Source of the DNA: Candidatus Hydrogenedentota bacterium
GTDB taxonomy: Bacteria; Hydrogenedentota; Hydrogenedentia; Hydrogenedentales; CAILVY01
NCBI GenBank assembly: GCA_029565395.1
Contig: JAKQOG010000290.1
Coordinates: 88,035-120,827 of the forward strand
Direction: 5' to 3'
Length of the DNA: 32,793 nucleotides
Below are positions 7,501 through 15,100 of this stretch, piece by piece; position 1 is the first letter of the stretch, and every line of letters starts with the position of its first letter. The position numbers were made by a program, and so were the translations under genes. The notes beneath the pieces were generated by a model. It had not been told where the DNA came from, did not search any database, and saw nothing but the letters and a program-made list of their open reading frames with translations.

Positions 7501-8094
7501 CTATAGTTGCCGGTACGCACGGCAGCGCTCGGCACGGAATATGGCCGATACGTCGCCCACGGCGCGTTCCACGATGTCGTTCACTACGATGTAATCAAAG
7601 TCTCCGCGCGCGGCCAGCTCCGCTTCCGCGTTAGCCAGGCGCACGGCAATCACTTCATCACTGTCCGTGCCCCGCTTGCGAAGGCGCTGTTCCAGCTCTT
7701 CCAGCGATGGCGGCATGATGAAAACACTAATAATATCATATCCGAGCGCGCGCAGGGTGCGCATGCCCTGAACGTCGAGTTCAAGAATCGTTTCACGCGC
7801 GGACTTCACGCACCGGTCCAACTCCGAAATCAGCGTGCCATACAAATTGCCATGGACTTCCGCCCATTCCAGGAAATCGCCCTGGGCAACCCGCGCCTGA
7901 AACGTTTCGCGGTCCAGGAAATAATAATGCTCCCCGTCCACTTCTCCGGCGCGCGGCGCACGCGTGGTGGCGGAAATGGTATGGGCGATGCCAGGCTCCG
8001 CTTCACGGAACCCCCGGATCACGGTATGTTTGCCCGCACCGGAAGGCCCGGCAATTATCACAAACATTCCATTATCCGCCACAGGGGAATTCAC
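7501..8094 (-). CDS. gmk: Guanylate kinase
   Basis: A 197-residue kinase that phosphorylates GMP to GDP using ATP. The P-loop GPSGAGKHT lies at residues 16-24; the residue after Lys is His, where Gly or Ser is usual, but the following Thr is kept as in typical Gmk 'GKGT'. The GMP-binding region follows (SATTRAPRAGEVDGEHYYFLD, FLEWAEVHGNLYGT), then ILELDVQG and the lid (RLRKRGTDSDEVIAVRL). The chosen start is a GTG overlapping the yicC stop by four bases (GTGA), which implies coupling. An in-frame ATG at 8067, just before the P-loop strand, is an alternative that would still keep the domain. Confidence 0.96.
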   Translation of the reverse strand: MNSPVADNGMFVIIAGPSGAGKHTVIRGFREAEPGIAHTISATTRAPRAGEVDGEHYYFLDRETFQARVAQGDFLEWAEVHGNLYGTLISELDRCVKSARETILELDVQGMRTLRALGYDIISVFIMPPSLEELEQRLRKRGTDSDEVIAVRLANAEAELAARGDFDYIVVNDIVERAVGDVSAIFRAERCRAYRQL

Positions 8095-8969
8095 TCCACG
8101 TTTTGCGCTTGCTCGCGCAGCTTTTCCAATTCCGATTTAATCCGCAGCACCTCGCGGATTACGCCAATGTCCCGAAGTTTCGACCCCAGCGTATTCGCTT
8201 CCCGCTGGATTTCCTGCGAAAGAAAATTCAATTCCCGGCCCACCGGCTCTTCAGACCCTAGAAGCTCAAGAACATGCTCCAGATGCGCCTTGAGACGAAC
8301 CACCTCCTCATGAATGGCGTTCTTGTCCGCCAGCAAGGCCACTTCCACAGCCACCCGGTCTTCCCGCAAGGAAAGATCCTCCGTCAGTTCCGCCACCCGC
8401 GCTTTCAAGCGCTCTTCATAGGCCTTTTCTATCTCAGGAATCATGGATTCAATAACATCCAGCGCTTCCCGCATCTGATCCACACGCAGGGAAATGTCCC
8501 GCCCCATGGCGGCCCCTTCCGCCGTCCGGGCCACATTCAACTGGACAAGCGCCTCATTCAAGCCTCGGATTAACGCTTCTTTGATCTGTTCGAGATCTTT
8601 TTCATCTTCTTCCGGGTAAAAAACACCTTCCAGCGTCGCGAGCGTATTCAGCGAAACCGATTCCGTGCTGTTCATCCGATGCGCCAACTCACGGCACGCC
8701 GAAATATAACTCTCCGCGGCGTCCGCGTCGAAACACACCTTCATGCGCCCCAGCGGGCCGTGTTCCCGACGGATATTTATATTCAACTTCCCTCGGGCTA
8801 CTTGAAGTTTTGCGGCTTCGCGCAAAAACGGCTCCACCGCCGCCCACACCCCCGGCAACCGGAACGAACTCTCAAGAAACCGGTGATTGACGGCGCTTAC
8901 CTCGATGGTGACCCGCTCGCCATTCAGTTCAATGGCCGATTGTCCAAACCCGGTCATGCTGCGCAACAT
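8091..8969 (-). CDS. yicC: YicC-family endoribonuclease
   Basis: A 292-residue YicC protein. The N-terminus MLRSMTGFGQSA is the family signature, followed by SAVNHRFLESSFRLP. The C-terminal DUF1732 region contains REDRVAVEVALLADKNAIHEEVVRLKAHL and GRELNFLSQEIQREANTLGSK, with the acidic and polar residues that E. coli YicC uses for its RNase activity. GGAG lies seven bases before the ATG. It is first in the yicC-gmk-rpoZ-coaBC operon, a very common arrangement. Family members act on RNA; the substrate in this organism is unknown. Confidence 0.95.
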   Translation of the reverse strand: MLRSMTGFGQSAIELNGERVTIEVSAVNHRFLESSFRLPGVWAAVEPFLREAAKLQVARGKLNINIRREHGPLGRMKVCFDADAAESYISACRELAHRMNSTESVSLNTLATLEGVFYPEEDEKDLEQIKEALIRGLNEALVQLNVARTAEGAAMGRDISLRVDQMREALDVIESMIPEIEKAYEERLKARVAELTEDLSLREDRVAVEVALLADKNAIHEEVVRLKAHLEHVLELLGSEEPVGRELNFLSQEIQREANTLGSKLRDIGVIREVLRIKSELEKLREQAQNVE

Positions 8970-9099
8970 GGATGACTCCGGAAACGGCGCGCCCTGCGTT
9001 ATTCTTTGGAAACAAGAAACTCACCGTTCCGGGGACATCCCGAACGACACGTTGCGCGCCCGCGCGTCGATAACGGTGCTAAATCATTAGCAATTCGCA

Positions 9100-9129
9100 A
9101 GTATACCTAATTATGCCCCTGCAACGCAA
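9100..9129 (-). promoter_or_regulatory. Candidate promoter of the yicC-gmk-rpoZ-coaBC operon
   Basis: On the minus strand, TTGCGT (9124-9129) and TATACT (9100-9105) are separated by 18 bases, about 130 bases before the yicC ATG. The -10 is 5 of 6 to consensus and the -35 is weaker. The interval 8970-9216 otherwise shows no gene. Confidence 0.4.
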
Positions 9130-9216
9130 CCTTTTGTCCGCCTTGGAGTTGCAAATACCGCGTCCCGTGATTGCGCGTGCCGTATTAACGGATATGGAAA
9201 GCAGTAAAAAACCCAA

Positions 9217-10926
9217 TTATGCCAGCGTGCCGTCCAACACGGCGGCCTGGGCGCGGAGAAGGTCGTGCAGGGTTAAGATGCCCAACAACGTTCCATCGGC
9301 TTCATCCGTCACCACCAAAATTCCCGAGGGCGACAAGATAAATTTATCGGCCAGTTCCTGAATAGTCTGGTCAGGGTAACAGGTAACGGCGACCTCAATG
9401 TGCGGCGGATTCCCGGATTGGATGAATTTCTGAATCTCATCCCGCGTGACTATCCCAACCAGTTCGCCCTCGTGTTTCACCGGAAAGCATCGATAAGGGC
9501 TCGTCGCCAGGACTTGCCGGGCCTGCCCCGTTTCGAGGGCTTCAAAAGACACTACCTTGCCGCTCATCAACTTTCCGGCCTGGATGGCCTGCCAGCTTTG
9601 AAGATCCCGCGGCGGATTGATCTTCACAAGCTCATGGCCATCCTGCAAAAGCAGGGAAGTGTAGAAATTCTCATTCCCAAACAAGCGGGTCACGGCCTCG
9701 CAGATGATCACGCCGATCATGAGGGGGGGGACCAAGGCAAACTCATGGGTCATTTCAAACACGATGAGCATGGAGGTCAACGGGGCGCGAATCACGGCGC
9801 ACAAACATACGCACATGCCCACCCCCGCAAGTATTACATGATCCGAAGAAGTCAACGGAAGCCATAACGCGCCGGCCCCCGCGACAAAGAAACCGCACAT
9901 TCCGCCAATGAACAAGGTGGGCGAAAAAATGCCGCCGCATCCGCCGAATCCATAGCTGACGAGGGTGGCCGCGATCTTGCCCGCCATGAGCAAACCCGCC
10001 AACCGCCAGGGGATGCCTTGCCCGAGAGCCTCCGAAAGATCGCCATACCCAAGGCCAAAAATACCAATCTTCGAGGTCGAAAAATAGACGCTGATGGCAA
10101 TACACCATGTCAGCAAACCGCCGAAAAACGGCAAAATCCACTTGGGAATTAGACGTTGGGTGATCAACCGGCGGCGAAGCAGGAGCGTCCCTTTTTCAAA
10201 GACTATGCCACAGGCTGTGGCCAACAGCGCCACTAACGGAACAACCAGATACAGTTCCCAGGTGGTGTCGTTCACCTCGGGGAGTGCAAACGCCGGCTGG
10301 GGTCCCAGGCTGGCTTGCACCGCCAGAGCCCCCATGACCGAAGCCAAGACCACCGCCCCCAAGTACCGATTGCTCAAATCGCCAACCAACTCCTCCAAAA
10401 CGAAGGTGATGGATGCCAACGGCGTATTGAAGGCTGCGGCCAGCCCTGCCGCCGAACCCATGGTCAATGCCGCGCGGCGCCCGCGTTTGGGCATCCCCAA
10501 ATAGCCGGATAAGGCCGAGGATAATCCACCACACATGTACAACGTCGGCCCTTCACGGCCCAGACTCGCCCCGCCGCCAAGACTGATCACCCCCGCAACG
10601 AATTTCGCAAGGACGGGCCGCCATGGAACATACCCCAATTCCTTCCAGTAGGCGACTTTCAATTGGGGCACGCCGCTTCCCACGGCGTCCGGGGTGTATC
10701 GCAAGATGAGGGACACCACGAGCGAAGACACCGTAATCAGAATAAAACTCCCCGCCATGAAAACGGCCTTCGAGTGCGACGCCAACACCCCGTATGTCCC
10801 TTGGAAAAGCAGATTGGTCGATTTGAGGAATACCACCGCCATGAAACCGGCGGTTAGACTTAGCACGATTGTCTGAAAGACCCGCTGTGCGTTCTCAGGA
10901 AGACGAACCAATTCCACATTCTCCAT
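9217..10926 (-). CDS. ClC-family chloride channel / Cl-/H+ antiporter with C-terminal CBS domains
   Basis: A 569-residue membrane protein of the ClC superfamily. The chloride-site motifs are all present: GSGVPQ (residues 83-88), GREGP (123-127) with gating Glu125, and GGIFSPTLFIGG further on. Tyr in NFYTSLL is at the expected central-Tyr position. Two Glu in FVLEEL (178-179) align with the pair that includes the proton-pathway Glu203 of E. coli ClC, so proton-coupled exchange is plausible. Two CBS domains fill roughly the last 120 residues (AGKLMSGKVVSFEAL, GILTLHDLL) and may regulate activity through nucleotides. The ATG at 10926 is preferred; an upstream TTG/GTG frame reaches 10992, but no start there has a good Shine-Dalgarno site. 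It lies 165 bases downstream of the SpoIIM-like gene on the same strand. Confidence 0.93.
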   Translation of the reverse strand: MENVELVRLPENAQRVFQTIVLSLTAGFMAVVFLKSTNLLFQGTYGVLASHSKAVFMAGSFILITVSSLVVSLILRYTPDAVGSGVPQLKVAYWKELGYVPWRPVLAKFVAGVISLGGGASLGREGPTLYMCGGLSSALSGYLGMPKRGRRAALTMGSAAGLAAAFNTPLASITFVLEELVGDLSNRYLGAVVLASVMGALAVQASLGPQPAFALPEVNDTTWELYLVVPLVALLATACGIVFEKGTLLLRRRLITQRLIPKWILPFFGGLLTWCIAISVYFSTSKIGIFGLGYGDLSEALGQGIPWRLAGLLMAGKIAATLVSYGFGGCGGIFSPTLFIGGMCGFFVAGAGALWLPLTSSDHVILAGVGMCVCLCAVIRAPLTSMLIVFEMTHEFALVPPLMIGVIICEAVTRLFGNENFYTSLLLQDGHELVKINPPRDLQSWQAIQAGKLMSGKVVSFEALETGQARQVLATSPYRCFPVKHEGELVGIVTRDEIQKFIQSGNPPHIEVAVTCYPDQTIQELADKFILSPSGILVVTDEADGTLLGILTLHDLLRAQAAVLDGTLA

Positions 10927-11091
10927 CGGGTCCGGGGTTCCATGATGTGCCTTGATAATATGTGAACGCCAAAACCAACATTTCTCCACCAAGAGCTAAT
11001 TGTGACCGCCTCATCATGTTCACGGCCGAACAGGTGCAAAAAGAGGATTGAAACACCTGAGGCCTTAATCATACCACCATAGGCCCGCGAA

Positions 11092-12507
11092 TTAAAACCC
11101 GCCCAGGAGGATGAGCGTGGTGGCCTCATACAGGGCGGCGATGGCCAGCATGACCCCCGCCAGGATCGCACCACCGAAAAAGATCCGGAGATTTGTGAAA
11201 ATTTCATGACCGGGCGAGGAACTGAAAAAAGTGCGCGCCCACCGGATGGGCCATACGGTGATGGCGAAGCAGGCCAGCACATACGCCTCAAGTTCCAACA
11301 CCATGGTGATGCTGTGATAGGCATATCCGGCCGCGGCCCCGTGCCACAGCGGCGCCATGCCGAAACCAACCATGCCGAAACTCACCAGCGTTTTAAGAAT
11401 CCCCAGGGGAACGGGGAAAAAGGATATCGCGAAGGTCAAGCCCAACGTTTGAACGACGTAATTATTGATGAACGTGGCGGCAGTGGCTTTCAGAATATCC
11501 CCCGATGCATAGGCATCGCCAATATAACTGAGATCGCCCTGGGTGAACACAAATCCCATGTATTCCGTAAGCCGGTAATTCAGCCCGGGAAGACAAAGCC
11601 CCGCGGCCATTGCGCCAAAGAACGTGGGAAACATAATGATGTGCATGGCGGCAAACAGGCGCCGCCGCGTTACGGTTTCGCGCAAAATCGGCCCGAACAA
11701 CACCGACGGGCGAAGGGAAAGCCGCTCAAACACTCGTATATAGGCGGTGATCCCGCCCGCCGCTACGAGGATCAATCCCAACCAAGCCGTCCATGCATAC
11801 GGCTTGGGGATGCGCACCTGTCCTCCGATGAAATCCGGCGGCGTTACGTCCTCCTCCGATTTTCTGGGTGGCAACAGATCTCCAACCCGGCTCAAGCCAT
11901 CCACGAAAAAGGATCCTCGTGTGGCCCCGGCGGTTTCCGAGAAAAACTGCGCTATGTCTGGATGATACGGCAACACATAATCCACGATGAATCCGGATAC
12001 GCTCCCGCGGAGGCGCCCGGTCACGGTAAAGAAAACTTGATCCAGAAGAATCGAATTTCCATCTGCAAGATCCCCCGCTAATACTTCCGGATGGCCCGGT
12101 TCCGGCAACCGCCCGGAAGCAAGCAGCGGCGCAAAGGATGCCACCGGCGTTTCTATCGCAAAAACATACTCGGGCAGCGACACTTCTTCGCCCAACCCCT
12201 CGGTTTCAAGCAGTGTCTTTACGGCGGCTTTGAGCGGATCGCTTTCCGGAGAAACAGAAACACGCTCCACCTTCCGCGCCCACACCGGCGCCCGCCCCTC
12301 TATATCAATAACGTCTTTGGGAAACACCAGCGCATCGATCCAGGGCTGTGCCGCGGCCCAACGGTCTTCCACCACGCCCAGCATGGCTAACACCAATACC
12401 CCCAGGAGCAGGAGCATTATGGGAGCCATAAGCCCCCGCGCGGGCTTGGCCGGCCCGGCGGGGACCTCTTCTTCAAGGGGAATCTCTGGATATTCGGATA
12501 AGCTCAT
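11092..12507 (-). CDS. Multi-pass membrane protein: extracytoplasmic domain plus SpoIIM-like C-terminal domain
   Basis: A 471-residue protein. Residues 27-45 form a first transmembrane helix. Residues ~50-235 form a soluble, probably periplasmic, domain in which LLASGRLPEPGHPEVLAG followed by FFTVTGRLRGS recalls the MacB/FtsX periplasmic core. Residues ~237-471 hold about six hydrophobic segments. FINNY (347-351) with HSITMVLELEAYVLACFA (398-415) resembles the 'NN ... HG..ElpA..iA' pattern of stage II sporulation protein M (SpoIIM) family proteins found in many non-sporulating bacteria. The substrate or partner is unknown. Its ATG overlaps the stop of the ceramidase-like gene (ATGA), so the two are coupled. 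The domain assignments are pattern-based and moderate in strength. Confidence 0.6.
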   Translation of the reverse strand: MSLSEYPEIPLEEEVPAGPAKPARGLMAPIMLLLLGVLVLAMLGVVEDRWAAAQPWIDALVFPKDVIDIEGRAPVWARKVERVSVSPESDPLKAAVKTLLETEGLGEEVSLPEYVFAIETPVASFAPLLASGRLPEPGHPEVLAGDLADGNSILLDQVFFTVTGRLRGSVSGFIVDYVLPYHPDIAQFFSETAGATRGSFFVDGLSRVGDLLPPRKSEEDVTPPDFIGGQVRIPKPYAWTAWLGLILVAAGGITAYIRVFERLSLRPSVLFGPILRETVTRRRLFAAMHIIMFPTFFGAMAAGLCLPGLNYRLTEYMGFVFTQGDLSYIGDAYASGDILKATAATFINNYVVQTLGLTFAISFFPVPLGILKTLVSFGMVGFGMAPLWHGAAAGYAYHSITMVLELEAYVLACFAITVWPIRWARTFFSSSPGHEIFTNLRIFFGGAILAGVMLAIAALYEATTLILLGGF

Positions 12508-13910
12508 TGAATTTGGGCGGTCTTCTCATCCTGGGGCGCCATCACAGCCACGGCATGTTCGAACAGTTTCGTATAGTACGCTTCCGTGTTCGGACCGAAC
12601 CACCCCATCAGTCCCGTCTCGTATCCCAGCGGTTCATCCAGATAATGTTTGTCGGGTGACAGGTAGCCGCAATAATAGACGCCATGTCCTTGGGGCCACA
12701 GATCATATCCGCGGGCGGAGGCCCATTTCTTCCACTCGATGCTGGTCTCCCCGCTGAAATCAAAGGGCGTGCCGGCAAACACAATCTTGCCCACCCGGAT
12801 TGCCTGTATCCAACCATACGGCGGAACCCCGAACACTTTTCCTATCAACGGCGACATCCTGAACTTACTATTGACCGGACGCATCTGCATCGACGGCATC
12901 CCCACGCGTACGCCCAGCGAGACTATATCCACGTTGGATTCAAACGTGAGGGTCTGGCTTTTATCCAGTACTAGTTTTGCTAAGGCTTGCCCCATGGTTT
13001 CGATGCGGTCTTCGTCCGTGGGACCTTTCGGGGCATTCGGACTGCTTGAACCGAGCGAGCCGCCCATGTACATGGCAAATCCATTGGTGGCCTGCGTAAT
13101 CGCCCGTTGCAATGCACCAGGATACTCCGCGCTGAATTGCATCATCTCCCCGCCGTAAATGGTAGGATGCGCGGAGAATCGCACCGCATAGCATTTCTCT
13201 CCGGTCTCTTTCTCCACCAGCAAAAAGCTGAGATCCGAATCCACCGGTTCTTTCCGCGCGCGGTTGCGGATATACTCCGGCGCTTGCACGTTTCCATGCG
13301 CCAATTTGGCCGGCGCCAGTTTTTTATATGCCTCAATGATCGCATCCCCAAACGCATTTCCCAGCAATTCCGGAATCTTCGGATCGAATTTTCCACCCGT
13401 TATATATCCCGCAATCCCAGGCGCCCACGCACCGGGTCCGCAATGCGTATGACTCGCCGTAAACAATATGTCATTCGGCGTCAGCGGCGTTTCCTTCGCC
13501 ACGCGCGCCCACGCCACCTCCGCGACATTCGGCGGAACCAGCAGTAAATCCGATCCCGTCAAGACCACCGTGTCTTTGCCGTCGCTCAGCGCCAATGCTT
13601 TCACATAGAGATCATCGTGTACGCCCGTGGACGGTTTGCCTCGGCGATCCCCATACCCGCCGAGGGGCGTTCCTATCGGCGGCGTGCACACACGCATCGC
13701 CCAGCCTGCCTTCAGCGGGCCAGGCGTCGCGGTAATATCCGATTCCTTAACCGCCGCATCAATATCGGTTAAAGCCTTCTTGTAATACGACGATGTCTCA
13801 AATTTGGAGTCCGTATACACCGGCCACGGACCGATGAACAGGACAAACAACCCCGCCAGCAGCAGAATCACCACGGCGAAACCTATTAGGATTTTTTTCC
13901 AGAGCGCCAT
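12504..13910 (-). CDS. Membrane-anchored neutral/alkaline ceramidase-like protein
   Basis: A 468-residue protein with an N-terminal transmembrane anchor (residues 5-27) and an extracytoplasmic domain of the neutral/alkaline non-lysosomal ceramidase N-terminal type. Supporting motifs are GWAMRVCTPPIGTPLGGYGDR (its usual opening, residues 69-89), SHTHCGPG (153-160, zinc-binding loop), FSAHPTIYGG with H248, SAEYPGALQR, and SSSPN (288-292), which sits where the family's catalytic Ser-Pro-Asn lies. True ceramidases hydrolyse the amide bond of ceramide, but many bacterial relatives of this length have no proven substrate, and the C-terminal immunoglobulin-like domain of classic enzymes seems absent. 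GGAGG precedes the ATG by five bases. It is first in a unit with the SpoIIM-like membrane protein. Confidence 0.82.
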   Translation of the reverse strand: MALWKKILIGFAVVILLLAGLFVLFIGPWPVYTDSKFETSSYYKKALTDIDAAVKESDITATPGPLKAGWAMRVCTPPIGTPLGGYGDRRGKPSTGVHDDLYVKALALSDGKDTVVLTGSDLLLVPPNVAEVAWARVAKETPLTPNDILFTASHTHCGPGAWAPGIAGYITGGKFDPKIPELLGNAFGDAIIEAYKKLAPAKLAHGNVQAPEYIRNRARKEPVDSDLSFLLVEKETGEKCYAVRFSAHPTIYGGEMMQFSAEYPGALQRAITQATNGFAMYMGGSLGSSSPNAPKGPTDEDRIETMGQALAKLVLDKSQTLTFESNVDIVSLGVRVGMPSMQMRPVNSKFRMSPLIGKVFGVPPYGWIQAIRVGKIVFAGTPFDFSGETSIEWKKWASARGYDLWPQGHGVYYCGYLSPDKHYLDEPLGYETGLMGWFGPNTEAYYTKLFEHAVAVMAPQDEKTAQIQ

Positions 13911-13945
13911 ATAACCTCCGTTATTGAATAACCTAAACGACGAAA

Positions 13946-13983
13946 GTCCGGGGCATCTCCAACATAAGCGGCATCCCCCGGAC
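13946..13983 (-). terminator. Possible terminator between the ceramidase-like gene and the dehydrogenase gene
   Basis: GTCCGGGG (13946-13953) and CCCCGGAC (13976-13983) form an 8-bp GC stem over a 22-base loop. Read on the minus strand, it follows the dehydrogenase stop and is trailed by TTTCGTCGTTT, an imperfect T tract. It would separate the dehydrogenase gene from the ceramidase-like gene downstream. Confidence 0.45.
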
Positions 13984-13995
13984 CGGATGGAACTG

Positions 13996-15030
13996 TCATA
14001 TATCCACGGAAACCTTGATTACATTATCCCGGTTTTCCGCCACGAGGTCAAACGCCTCCTGCGTCCGTTCCAGCGGAAAACTATGCGTGATTAACGATAT
14101 CACATCGAGTTTGCACGACGCCGCCAACACGATGGTGCGCGCGAAATTATGACAAAACCGGCGGCACCAGCGCAGCGTCAATTCACGCCGCCGCGCAATG
14201 CTCACCGGCAACGGGTCCCATTCTTCTCCCGATATCCCCACGAGCACGCACCGGCCCGCCGGACGCGTCACCTGGACCGCCAAACCCATCCCGTCCGAAC
14301 CATTTGTACAGTCAATGGCCACATCCACCCCACGTCCGCCGGTTTCCGCCATGATACGTTGCACCGTATCCTCGCGCCCCGCGTCAAACGCCATGTCCAC
14401 CCCATGCCGCCTGCCGGCCTCCACCCGGTACGGCAGCACATCCGTCCCATAAATCAGGTGCGCGCCGGAAAACTTCGCCACCTGTGCCGTGAGCAACCCA
14501 ATCGAACCCAAGCCGAGAATCGCCACGGTCTCGCCGGGATAAAGCTGCGCCAACTCGACCGCATGCACCGCAACAGCCGCCGGTTCGATCATGGCCGCCG
14601 CCTGGGCGGTCATGGTGTCCGGTACGGGAAAACAAAATGCGGCGTGCACCGCGGTGTACTCGCACAGCGCGCCATCATTGCCCGGCCCGCCCGGGAAAAA
14701 CATCTTTTTGCAGACATTGTAGTGGCCCGTGGTGCAAGATTCGCATTTCATGCACGGTATCCCCGGCTCAACCGCCACCCGTTTTCCCACAAGGCCCCCA
14801 TCCGCCGCCGCGCCCACCGCTTCCACGATGCCCGAATACTCATGGCCTAGAATTACCGGTTCCTTGAGCACCTGCTGCGACCCGATGCGCCCCTGGAGGT
14901 AATAATGCATGTCCGAACCGCACACCCCCACCGATTCCACGCGAATCAGCGCTTCGTGCGGTTTGGGTTCCGGTTTTTCTCGTTCCACAAGCCGCATTTG
15001 GCGCGGCGCATGCCATTCAACCGCTTTCAT
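13996..15030 (-). CDS. Zinc-dependent alcohol/sorbitol dehydrogenase (MDR family)
   Basis: A 344-residue medium-chain dehydrogenase that probably oxidises a polyol or sugar alcohol with NAD(P). Catalytic zinc ligands are C37 (GVCGSD), H63 and E64 (GHEYSG) and the conserved E149. The structural zinc site is complete at C93, C96, C99 and C107. The Rossmann motif LGLGSIG starts near 172. Residues lining the pocket resemble sorbitol or L-threonine dehydrogenases, but the substrate cannot be fixed from sequence. The ATG at 15030 gives the family's usual N-terminus (MKAVEWH). The frame stays open to 15153, but that extension would overlap the radical SAM gene and is not expected. The Shine-Dalgarno site is poor. 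It lies 70 bases downstream of the radical SAM gene. Confidence 0.92.
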   Translation of the reverse strand: MKAVEWHAPRQMRLVEREKPEPKPHEALIRVESVGVCGSDMHYYLQGRIGSQQVLKEPVILGHEYSGIVEAVGAAADGGLVGKRVAVEPGIPCMKCESCTTGHYNVCKKMFFPGGPGNDGALCEYTAVHAAFCFPVPDTMTAQAAAMIEPAAVAVHAVELAQLYPGETVAILGLGSIGLLTAQVAKFSGAHLIYGTDVLPYRVEAGRRHGVDMAFDAGREDTVQRIMAETGGRGVDVAIDCTNGSDGMGLAVQVTRPAGRCVLVGISGEEWDPLPVSIARRRELTLRWCRRFCHNFARTIVLAASCKLDVISLITHSFPLERTQEAFDLVAENRDNVIKVSVDI

Positions 15031-15100
15031 TAAATAATTACTTTGCCTTCTAGTAAACCATGCGGATTTATCTTGTGAAAATCCGGGCGAATTTCCGCAA

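Noticed and set aside
10927..10992. A longer ClC protein starting at a TTG at 10992.
   Set aside because: The extra 22 residues are not hydrophobic or conserved-looking and the start has no good ribosome site; the ATG at 10926 gives a normal ClC N-terminus. It is not fully excluded.
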